From contig CM048748.1 in assembly GCA_026315105.1 (NCBI GenBank), positions 23,526,078 to 23,590,077 on the forward strand: a stretch of 64,000 nucleotides of DNA. The letters run 5' to 3'. Both the position numbers and the translations under genes were made by a program. This DNA comes from Locusta migratoria (Eukaryota; Arthropoda; Insecta; Orthoptera; Acrididae). The notes under the pieces are model-generated. The model ran no database searches, was not told the DNA's origin, and was given only the letters and a program-made list of their open reading frames with translations. Below are positions 56,131 to 64,000 of the stretch, one piece after another (the stretch's first letter is position 1; the number at the start of each line of letters is the position of its first letter).

Positions 56131-56440
56131 GACAAGCTGACACGTTTAATGTTCTCAGTAGTCTTGCACAGATTATCTGCAACACATTCCGACAAGACTC
56201 TGTGAGGGAGCAGAGAGAAGGTGCAGCCAACCTTGACCGACAACTGTAGTGGGACACAGAAATAAAGAACCACTACTGCTCTGTGTCAGCTGCGTTTTTG
56301 CAGGAGAAAATGTTTTTGTGAGAAAATGTTTACTGTTTTGTACTTAAAATCTGTTTGTTGTTTGTTTATCTGTTCCATGTACAATCGAGGTGATGCAATT
56401 CGCGAGAGCAGCGTCTTCGCAGTGCAGCCGGAGCTGAATT
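56131..56440. other. unassigned DNA
   Basis: No feature was recognised. Confidence 0.3.
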
Positions 56441-56451
56441 GCTGACCGCTA

Positions 56452-56644
56452 GCCGGCCGCGGTGGCCGAGGTGACTGAGGCGCTTCAGTCACGGTCTGCA
56501 CGGCCACTACGGTCGGGGGTTCGAATTCCCCCTCGGGCATGGATATTTGTGCCGTCCTAGTTCGTAAGTAGTTCATATGTAGTTTGTAAGTTTAGGGACT
56601 GATGACCCCGTAGTTAAGTCCCATAAGCTTAACAAACATTTGAA

Positions 56645-56698
<54 letters not shown>
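56452..56698 (+). mobile_element. main-family SINE with a 52-nt T tail, full length
   Basis: A complete head (gccggccgcggtggccgagg), B box (gggttcgaattccccc) and body end in ttgaacat plus 52 T (56647-56698). It is bracketed by an 11-bp duplication GCTG[A/G]CCGCTA at 56441-56451 and 56699-56709. The duplication begins right after the last T, so the T run is the true 3' end of the inserted copy. Confidence 0.96.
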
Positions 56699-56702
<4 letters not shown>

Positions 56703-56709
56703 GCCGCTA

Positions 56710-57432
56710 TTTGTTCTGCGCCGAAGGCTTTGAGGCAAGGCAACGAGGATTGCTGCGCTTTGTTGATTGCAAAGCTTCATCGTCCCAGAAAAAAAATGAA
56801 ATGTTGTGTACATTATTGCATTGTAAAAAGTTTCAGTTTGTCGTTTGATGTCAGTTATGTTACAGCCTATGTCAAGTCATGATATGTAACGGATGTTACA
56901 ACAAATCGATAAAGTGTTTAATTATCTGTGACGGCTTCTTGTACGTATGAAAGAGTATACGTGGAACTGTGTTATTATTTAATGAAAGACAGATTTTTTG
57001 AGTTTGGAAGCCTAAAGAAGAGTAATTTCCGTTTGTAAAGATACATTCTTAGTTGAAGATACTGTCTACCAAACGGAGTAATCTAACAGGAAAGTCAACG
57101 GAAGATTTTACTTATGGTTTCCAATATAATATTTATCGATTCTGTTGCTAACGATCGATAGGATTCTGAACTGAATTTAACTAAGTTTCGATACGAAGGA
57201 CTACAACTAATAAGTCAGATGATTAATTCTGTGCTCTGTACAAGGACCTGAACTTATAATTTGTGGATTTTACTTGAAGTGTGGTCATGTATAAAGCGGG
57301 TTTAGCGGGTTTATTGTCTGATTACGGTCAATTCAAAAGGTTACGGACTGCACCTAAGAACATCTTTGGGCAGTATCACTAGGCAACAAAAACAAGCTTT
57401 TATGAACTGTCAAACTTATACCAGTTTAGAAA
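56710..57432. other. unassigned AT-rich DNA
   Basis: No feature was recognised. It could be an upstream leader for the frame at 57433 if that is a real exon. Confidence 0.3.
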
Positions 57433-57636
57433 GTGGTTACTTTTGAGAATTTGTTATCGAATATGACATCTAATAATGAACTTTTATCGATAGCCCGTGT
57501 CCCAAACGCAACGCGCCCGGCCGTGCCGCTGGGAGGGGGAGGGGCTGACCATCAGCTTGTCAACTCGCTGGCGGAAACCGCTGCCCTGCTGGACCAGGGG
57601 GATGCGGGCGACAACATGAGGCGTAGGCTAAGTTAG
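57433..57636 (+). CDS. possible short exon or ORF, unrecognised
   Basis: A 67-codon frame (an internal ATG gives MTSNNELLSIARVPNATRPA) covers a locally GC-rich island in AT-rich DNA and ends at a TAG at 57634-57636. A perfect splice donor, GTAAGT, lies three bases after the stop at 57639. The composition is coding-like and no transposon match was seen. I do not recognise the protein. It may be a 5' exon or upstream ORF of a host gene, or an old repeat. Confidence 0.25.
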   Translation: MVTFENLLSNMTSNNELLSIARVPNATRPAVPLGGGGADHQLVNSLAETAALLDQGDAGDNMRRRLS

Positions 57637-57744
57637 ACGTAAGTTAGATTAGCTAGTGTACTAACCCCCTTCCATACCAACTTTGCACCTACAGTGAGAA
57701 ACGGCCAGCCCATTGCCAGGGGCACGTCTGTTAGGTTTCCCTCG

Positions 57745-58700
57745 GCATACACACTAGTCTTGAGTAGTTCGCGAACGAAGAGCGCTCCCACAGGCGAACT
57801 ACGCGAACTAGTTCGCAGACCCCTCGCCTCTTAGTTCGTCCGCTCCTTTTCCGAACACTGACGGGGAACAAAATGTTCAAATGTTTGTAAATCTATCGGA
57901 CCAAACTGCGTCGTCATCAGTCCGTAGCTTACAAACTACTTAAACCTAGATAAACTAACCTAAGAACAACACACACACCCATGCCCCAGGGAGTACTCGA
58001 ACCTCCACGGCGAGCAACCGCGCGCTCCGCAGCGAGACGCTTTAGACCGCTCGGCTACTCCACCGAGGCGACGGGGAACAGCGAGAGGACGCGAGATCGC
58101 GCAGAATCGCGTGATTCCCTTCTGCCAGTTAATGTCATTTCGAGCTGAGATACAGCTCTGCTGTAGTTTCATAGTTCACTGCCACAAGTTTTCTTTTCTA
58201 AAATATTCAGCAGTGTCTAAATATAACCCTCATTCCACGGGGTAAAGAAGTAAAAAGAACTCAAAACTTAAATACTTAAGACTTAACATTGTTTGCATTT
58301 ATAAGCGAGAAATTATGCATCAACCATTTTCTCTTGCCTGGTTTATTTGCTTAAGTATTTGATGTCTAATTGCCCAAAAATACGGGTAATAGCACACGCT
58401 TGGGGAACACTGATCATTATATAAAAAAGCTGCCATAACAAAAAAGAGCTCTTTTAGTAGTGGTAGCAAAAGCCAAAAAGCGATGACGAACTAAAAAGAG
58501 CGACCTACTCCGCGGCCGAGCTGCGAACTAAAAGGAGAGCTACCGGTCGCGAACTAAAATATGCGCGAGCGATCGCGATCTAAATTATTGTCCAATCAGT
58601 CGCGAACTAAAAAATGCGTTACCGGTCGCGAACTATTATGCCAAACGTATCTCGCTTCTATGTTCGTTGGATTCTTTTCCGAAAAACGACGGGCAATAGG
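57745..58700 (-). repeat. AGTTCGCGAC-rich repeat, copy B
   Basis: The reverse complement of the 16330-17080 part of copy A. It includes the array (58487-58640, plus strand gtcgcgaactaaaa), the gttcggaaaaggagcgg block and the gttcgcgaac palindrome. It is split by a SINE at 57871-58069. Confidence 0.85.
57871..58069 (-). mobile_element. SINE inside the AGTTCGCGAC repeat, full length
   Basis: Minus copy of the variant with ctcgaacctccacggcgagc (reversed B box) and cgctcggctactccaccg (A box). Exact 11-bp duplication GACGGGGAACA at 57860-57870 and 58070-58080. Confidence 0.96.
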
Positions 58701-59577
58701 GAGAGGGCGCGCAGCAGAATTAAAAATCACGTGTTTGCCTTCTGCTGATGAGAGCCATTCCGAGGTGAGCGTCTGCCTGCTAGATTACATAGTTCAGTGC
58801 TACAAAATTTCTGTTTTGAAGTATTCGATGGAATTTAAGTATTGATGGGAGAAACTTGTGGAAATATGGAAAAGTAATGTGGATACACTTTCTATCAAAT
58901 GATAGCAGTGGCTGATCTCCAAAAATCCAAGTAATCGAATTCTAAGACTCAATTACACTGACCTCAGTGGAACCCTTCCAAAAATTATGATCAAGGATAC
59001 CTTAATTGTATTGAATTATGTCAGAAAGTGTCATTCAAATAGATCATATGCACTAGGAGAGTTAAGACAAGAAATTTGTAAACAGACGTAGTTAAACAAA
59101 TATCAAGTCGATACTGACTTTACGAAAGTAGTATTGCTCTTTCTTATTGTTTGTTAGTATCGTCATAAAATTAAGAAAACAAATCAGATTTACTCAGAAA
59201 CAGGGGTGTAGCAGGGAGCAACACTGTTACCTGACTCCCAAATGAATCGTGCTCCCAATAATCAGGAAACACAACGAACCCAGTAGCACATAAATGAGTG
59301 CAGGCGATACGTTACCGAATACTGTGAAGGAGCGCAGACGCAGCACCGGTGGCGGTCTGCGATGGCATGCACTGCCAACTAGTCTTGTGTAGTTCGCGAA
59401 CGAACTAGTTCGGAATAGCGCTCCCACAGGCGAACTACGAGAACTAGTTAGCATATCCCTCGCCTCTTAGTTCGTCCGCTCCTTTTCCGAAGACTGGCGG
59501 GGAACAGCGAGAGGACGCGAGAGCGCGCAGAATCGCGTGATTTCCTTCTGCCAGTTGCCGTCATTTCGAGCTGAGAT
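58701..59577 (-). repeat. AGTTCGCGAC-rich repeat, copy C
   Basis: Matches copy A from its gagctacatctcagctcgaa block to the acattacttttcc end (about 16870-17600) in reverse. It then runs directly into copy B through a diverged second version of the same head module. Copies C and B are thus adjacent in the same orientation. A LINE interrupts its start at 59578. Confidence 0.85.
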
Positions 59578-60842
59578 GTACATCTACATCTACATCTACA
59601 TCGATACTCTGCAAATCACATTTAAGTGCCTGGCAGAGGGTTCATTAACCACCTTCATAACTTTTTTGTACCGTTCCATTCTCTAATAGCGCGCGGGAAG
59701 AAAGAACACCTAAATCGTTCCGTTTTCGATCTGATATCTCTTATTTTATTGGGATGGTCATGTCTCCCTAAGTAGGTGGGTGCTAGCAAAATATTTTCAC
59801 ATTCAGAACTAAAAGTCGGTGATTGAAACTTCGCAAACAGATCACGCCGCAATGAATAACGTCTTTCTTTTAATGATTTCCACCCCAATTCGTGCAACAT
59901 TTCCGTGACGCTTTCCCCCCCGGTAACGTGATAAAACAAAACGAGCTGCCCTTCTCTGAACCTTTTCAATATCTTCCGTCAGTCCCACCTGGTGAGAGTC
60001 CCACAAGGGGCAACAGTACTCCAAGAGAGGACGCACAAGTGTGATGTAGGCAGTCTCTTTGGTGGAGCTGGTGCATCGTCTAAGCGTTCTGCCAATGAAA
60101 CGTAACCTTTGGTTCGCCTTCCCCACAATATTTTCTATGTGTTCTCTCCAGTCAAAGTTGTTCGTAATTGTAACTCCTAGGTATTTGGTAGAATTTACGA
60201 CCTTAAGGTTTGACTGATTTATCGCGTAATTGAAGTTCAGCGGATTTCTTTTAGTGGTCATGTGTATTACTTCACACTTTTCTTTATTTAGTGTCAATTG
60301 CCAATTTTCGCACCAAGTAGAAATTTTGTCTAAATCGCTTTGCAGTTGCTTTTGATCCTCTGTTGACTTCACTAACCGATAAACGACAGCATCATCCGCG
60401 AACAGTCTAAGGGAGCTATTCAGATTGTCTCCTAAATCGTTTATAAACACACGGAAGAGTAGGGGACCTATAACGCTTCCCTGGGGAATGGCAGATATCA
60501 CTTCTGTTTTACTCGATGACTTACCGTCAATTACTAAGAACTGTGTCCTTTCTGATAGGAAATCGCGATACCAATCGCGAAATTGGGGAGATATTCCATA
60601 AGCACGCAATTTCTTTAGAAGCCGCTTGTGAGGTACAGTGTCAAAAGCATTCCGGAATTCCAGAAATATGGAATAGATTTGATATCCCTTGTCGATGGCA
60701 CTTACCACTTCGTTTTAATAAAGGGCAAGCAGTGTTTCGCAAGAGCGATAATTTCTGAATCTGTGTTGACTATTGGTTAATAGGTCGTTCTCTTCGAGGT
60801 AGTTCATAATGTTCGAACGAAGTATATGTTCCAAAACCCTAC
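59578..60842 (-). mobile_element. CR1/Jockey-group LINE, 5'-truncated, well preserved
   Basis: An open 288-codon frame (60708-59842) has FLEFRNAFDTVPHKRLLKKL, GSVIGPLLFRVFINDL, FADDAVVYRL with the catalytic Asp pair, YLGVTI, and LEYCCPLWDSHQVGL. An overlapping frame (59969-59655) holds the C-terminus (FFPRAIREWNG), so one frameshift lies near 59900. The 3' tail on plus is tacatctacatctacatcga, i.e. (GATGTA)n. 5' truncation occurs near 60842. It is among the youngest LINEs here. Confidence 0.93.
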
Positions 60843-60950
60843 TGCAATCTCGCACAGTTCACTGTAGGAAGCGCGAGTGAGTCTCTGTGGCATGGCGTCT
60901 GGTTGCCTCAGACGTTGATAACACACTGACCCTTAAAGGAGTAAACATTC
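60843..60950. other. short spacer between LINE and Gypsy LTR
   Basis: No feature was recognised. It may contain remnants of the AGTTCGCGAC repeat flank (cagttcactg). Confidence 0.3.
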
Positions 60951-61398
60951 TTTTGTGTCCCAAGTTCGTCGCCGCTTTTGTGTCCCAGCCTCGTCGTAGG
61001 TGTCGGGGCCGAGTGGAATGAGACCGACACGCTGGTGCAGGTACGGAGGGGAGCAGCCAGAAACTACAAACACTAGAGTAAATTAGAAAGATATATATAT
61101 TGCACAGAATGTAACAATACTTAACTTTTACATAGTACTGCAGAATGTTGATACATAGTTGTTAGAGGCCTGCCTAGTGCCTGAACGATAGCAAAGTCTT
61201 CACTGGCGCCTATCTGATTACGAAGGTCCTTACTCGTTGCTATCTCCGTCCGAAGTGACCGGTCCTTCAGTGGTGGCCACGAGCGGAGTTGTCGCAGAGG
61301 GCGCTCGTGGCTGTCGTCGTAAGAACGCCGCGCCGTGCGTGCCTGGCGGCGCGCGGCGAAAGTAGGTGGCGCGCACTTTGTACTTGTGCGACACCACA
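60951..61398 (-). repeat. 3' LTR of the minus-strand Gypsy element
   Basis: 448 bp. It starts (minus) TGTGGTGTCGC at 61398 and ends GGGACACAAAA at 60951. The flanking five bases (minus) are GAATG. Closely similar to the LTRs at 9766 and 15334, with a handful of substitutions such as gaacgatagc for the attgtac block. Confidence 0.95.
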
Positions 61399-64000
61399 CC
61401 CCTCCCCCCCCAAACCGCCGCGCCGTCGTGGCGTAGGGCTGAGGGCCACGGCGACGGCACTGGGAGGAGGGCCTGGGCGGGGGCGTTACTGGTGGGACGG
61501 GCGTCGTAGCTGAGGCCGGGATCGAGACGCCGTCCGCGCCCCGGCATCCGCCTTGAGATCCTCCAGGGAACCCGCCGAAACCTGGGGAAGGGCGCCCGCC
61601 CCCGCCCAGAGGGAGCAGGACATCTTCTTCTGAGGTGCGCGGCCCAAGCTGGGGGGGGGGGGGGGCGCACGGTCCCGGAGGTGACGCTTTCATCTGCGGC
61701 GGCGACAGCGGCGGCGACGACTGCGTCGGAGGTGCGTCCACCTCCATGGGTACGATCTCGTAGTCCGGGGAAGCTGGACCCGGCGGCGAGCGATGTGGCT
61801 GTGCTCCCTGGCGGTGAACTGGGTCTGGAATCAAGAAACCGGAGACAGGATCGCGCGGCCTGTGCAGGCGCAATTGGTTTGCGTGGCGCCGCAGCTCCGA
61901 CCCTGTGGAAGAACGTACAACAAACATATTGCGACCAAGCACGCGTTGAATGGTGCCCGGCAACCATGTCTTCTTGTTCCCAGCAAACACCCTGTACAGC
62001 ACCGGCGTGGAAACCTGAAAACGCGAAGCGCCATACGAACCGACTCGGTGCGTGGGAGGCTGCAGCAGGTGAAGGAGAGTGCGGTGACGGCGGCCGTGTA
62101 GCAGCTCGGCAGGAGACGGGCCGTCACGTGGCATGCACCGATACGTAGACAGGAAAATTAGAAGAGCTTGCTGCCTGGAGTGCTGATCTTTCATCCTTTC
62201 CATGTGAGACTTGAATGTTCGAACGAAACGTTCTGCTTCACCATTGGACTGAGGGTGAATAGGTGCGGTGGTGATATGCTGAATGCCATTCACGCGACAA
62301 AACTGTTGAAATTCCGCACTAACAAACTGAGGTCCATTGTCACTGACGATAGTTTCAGGCAAACCGTCTATGCAAAACACTGATGTTAAAGCACTGATTG
62401 TACTAGAAGCTGTCGTTGAGTTCATGGCAATCACAAAAGGAAACTTGCTGAAAGCGTCTACAACAATTAACCAGCGCGTATTCCAGAAAGGTCCGGCAAA
62501 GTCAATATGTAAACGTTGCCATGGTCCCCTGGGGCGTGGCCAGTCTGAGAAACGTTGCGGAGGAGCCGCCTGATGCTCCGCACAAACAGCACACTGTGAC
62601 ATCATGCTCTCTATCTGAGCGTCCATACCAACCCAGGTACAATGACGTCTGGCCAGTTGCTTTGTCCTAACAATGCCCCAATGTCCTTGATGCAGGAGGC
62701 GTAACACTTCTCGTTGCAGGGAACGAGGAACAATCACTCTTGCTTGGTCGTTGTCGGTATGCAACAACAGTACACCCTGACTTAAAGATAGTGCATGACG
62801 TTGTGCAAAATAACGTCGAACCAGAGGCCGATCAATGTCTTTGGCTCTGGCAGGCCACCCTGAGCGAACAAAACGTGCTACCACACTTAGGTCTGCATCC
62901 GCAGCTGTTTCCTGTGCAACCCGACGAGAGTTCAAAGGGAAATCTGCAACAGCGGAAGCATCTCTGGAGTCTATCTGACAACATGCCATTTCTGAAGAAT
63001 CAAACGAAACATCCTGGCCAACCGGAAGTCGGGAAAGTGTGTCCGCGTTGGCGTGTTTAGTGGTAGGTCGGTACAAAATATCATACTGATAATTAGACAA
63101 TATCAAGGACCATCTCTGAAGCTTTTGTGCCGTACGTGGCGGAATTGGCTTTGTGGGAGAGAACAACGACGTGAGAGGCTTGTGGTCCGTCAACAAATAG
63201 AATTTTCTGCCATAGAGATAATGATGAAACTTTGTGACGCCGTAAATGATTGCTAAGGCCTCCTTTTCTATCTGACTGTAATTCTGTTGCGTCGGCGTCA
63301 GTAGCTTGGATGCAAAGGCAATAGGACGATCATGACATCCAATACGATGTGAGATTACAGCGCCCAGACCGTACGATGAGGCGTCAACTGCTAACACTAC
63401 AGGCTTCTGGGGGTCAAAGGGAATCAAACATGCATCACTGAGTAGTGCAGACTTTAAGTTGTCAAAGGCAACCTGGCAATCTTTGGACCAAACAAAAGGA
63501 ACATTCTTCCTACGTAAGTGATGCAGTGGAGCTGCAATCTGAGAGGCATTGGGAATAAATCTGAAATAATAGTTAAGCTTTCCAATTACTGCTTGCAATT
63601 CTTGCACATTCTTAGGAGGAGGCAAGTCTTTGATTGCTCGAAGATGTGACTGTAAAGGATGGATTCCTTGGGCATTAATCACATGGCCCAGGTACTCTAT
63701 TTCAGTTTGAAAAAACGAACACTTTGCTTTATTACAACGTAGACCTGCTGCAGTCAACACTTTGAAAAGGCACTCCAGGTTTGCTAAATGTTCTTCAACT
63801 GTACGTCCGGATACCACAATGTCATCTAAATAGTTCGAGCAACACGGTACAGAAACTGTCAGCTGTTCCAAAAAACGCTGAAAAATAGCGGGAGCGGAAG
63901 AACTGCCAAAGGGTAGGCGTTGAAATTGAAAAAGGCCCATGTGAGTATTAATGACGAAAAACTTTTTCGACTCGTCATCAAGTGGGATCTGTAAGTATGC
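61121..64000 (-). CDS. gag-pol: Pol polyprotein, partial, Mag-type Gypsy
   Basis: Open from the window edge with no stop. The first 20 codons (64000-63941) continue the RT before the MGLFQFQRL motif. It contains YLDDIVVSG, RNase H (AVDASSYGLGA, DHKPLTS), the integrase HHCC finger and D,D-X35-E motifs (HIDFAGPF, VSDNGPQF, NGEAERF). The protein is about 97% identical by eye to the plus-strand copy until the proline-rich end. There a run of 15 G on plus (61651-61665; the other copy has 8) changes the frame, so this frame reads through the 3' UTR and into the LTR, stopping only at 61121, instead of ending at LRRR. Catalytic residues are intact. Whether the altered tail matters is unknown. Confidence 0.93.
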   Translation of the reverse strand, partial: AYLQIPLDDESKKFFVINTHMGLFQFQRLPFGSSSAPAIFQRFLEQLTVSVPCCSNYLDDIVVSGRTVEEHLANLECLFKVLTAAGLRCNKAKCSFFQTEIEYLGHVINAQGIHPLQSHLRAIKDLPPPKNVQELQAVIGKLNYYFRFIPNASQIAAPLHHLRRKNVPFVWSKDCQVAFDNLKSALLSDACLIPFDPQKPVVLAVDASSYGLGAVISHRIGCHDRPIAFASKLLTPTQQNYSQIEKEALAIIYGVTKFHHYLYGRKFYLLTDHKPLTSLFSPTKPIPPRTAQKLQRWSLILSNYQYDILYRPTTKHANADTLSRLPVGQDVSFDSSEMACCQIDSRDASAVADFPLNSRRVAQETAADADLSVVARFVRSGWPARAKDIDRPLVRRYFAQRHALSLSQGVLLLHTDNDQARVIVPRSLQREVLRLLHQGHWGIVRTKQLARRHCTWVGMDAQIESMMSQCAVCAEHQAAPPQRFSDWPRPRGPWQRLHIDFAGPFWNTRWLIVVDAFSKFPFVIAMNSTTASSTISALTSVFCIDGLPETIVSDNGPQFVSAEFQQFCRVNGIQHITTAPIHPQSNGEAERFVRTFKSHMERMKDQHSRQQALLIFLSTYRCMPRDGPSPAELLHGRRHRTLLHLLQPPTHRVGSYGASRFQVSTPVLYRVFAGNKKTWLPGTIQRVLGRNMFVVRSSTGSELRRHANQLRLHRPRDPVSGFLIPDPVHRQGAQPHRSPPGPASPDYEIVPMEVDAPPTQSSPPLSPPQMKASPPGPCAPPPPQLGPRTSEEDVLLPLGGGGRPSPGFGGFPGGSQGGCRGADGVSIPASATTPVPPVTPPPRPSSQCRRRGPQPYATTARRFGGGGVWCRTSTKCAPPTFAARRQARTARRSYDDSHERPLRQLRSWPPLKDRSLRTEIATSKDLRNQIGASEDFAIVQALGRPLTTMYQHSAVLCKS

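Larger units (their letters stand above)
60951..64000 (-). mobile_element. Mag-type Gypsy element, 3' half, extends beyond the window
   Basis: The same family as 9766-15782 in opposite orientation. From right to left it has RT (from just before YLDD), RNase H, integrase, proline-rich tail, polypurine tract and 3' LTR. The 5' half and 5' LTR lie past base 64000. Confidence 0.97.

Noticed and set aside
61230..61967. 245-codon minus-strand ORF
   Set aside because: It overlaps the Gypsy Pol tail in another frame. Its proline/arginine richness comes from GC-rich DNA and the 15-G run, not from a separate gene.

Overview
The window looks like intergenic, transposon-dense DNA from a large-genome insect. 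An orthopteran or other polyneopteran (grasshopper/locust type) is the most likely source. The reasons are the near absence of host coding sequence, many tRNA-derived SINEs of several families, BovB-like RTE LINEs with (GTT/ATT)n-type tails, CR1/Jockey-group LINEs with (GATGTA)n tails, Tc1 and mariner DNA transposons, and Mag-lineage Ty3/Gypsy LTR elements. The taxonomic call is inference from these families. I found no complete host gene, no convincing functional tRNA or rRNA gene, and no CRISPR array or operon.

Layout. 0-9.7 kb: mostly unassigned AT-rich DNA with one 5'-truncated RTE LINE (minus), SINEs and a repeat that ends in a tRNA-like module. 9.77-15.78 kb: a complete, apparently young Mag-type Gypsy element with LTRs that look identical by eye, a CGAAC target duplication, PBS, one gag-pol ORF of 1547 codons and a polypurine tract. 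16.0-18.8 kb: a repeat built on AGTTCGCGAC motifs (26-bp array), a 43-bp tandem array and an LTR-like fragment. 20-24.6 kb: decayed RTE LINE, a solo LTR of the same Gypsy family with perfect 5-bp duplication, and a SINE. 24.9-26.3 kb: a Tc1-like element with TIRs. 27-35.7 kb: RTE LINE pieces, a pair of near-identical inverted arms of about 417 bp, and an LTR/PBS-like unit that interrupts an RTE LINE. 36.7-42.2 kb: several CR1/Jockey-group LINEs in nested insertions up to four layers deep. 43-48.2 kb: a palindromic double-tRNA retroposon with a 12-bp duplication, an RTE LINE carrying two SINEs, a small MITE, and a deleted Gypsy pol fragment. 48.2-57.6 kb: SINEs, a foldback element, a long CR1/Jockey-group LINE, a mariner remnant and one GC-rich possible exon. 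57.7-60.9 kb: two inverted-orientation copies of the AGTTCGCGAC repeat, interrupted by a SINE and a LINE. 60.95-64.0 kb: the 3' half of a second Mag-type Gypsy element on the minus strand, running off the window.

The parts interact as parasites and hosts of insertion rather than as a pathway. RTE and CR1/Jockey LINEs supply reverse transcriptase and endonuclease that probably mobilise the SINEs. Gypsy copies supply LTRs that recombine to solo LTRs. Target duplications and interruptions give a relative order of events. The features most worth following are the long-T-tailed SINEs, the head-to-head tRNA retroposon, the 25-bp triplication across the Gypsy LTR/PBS border, the tRNA-ended repeat, the long inverted arms and the AGTTCGCGAC element. 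All coordinates of repeat edges are read by eye and may be off by a few to tens of bases unless a target duplication is given.
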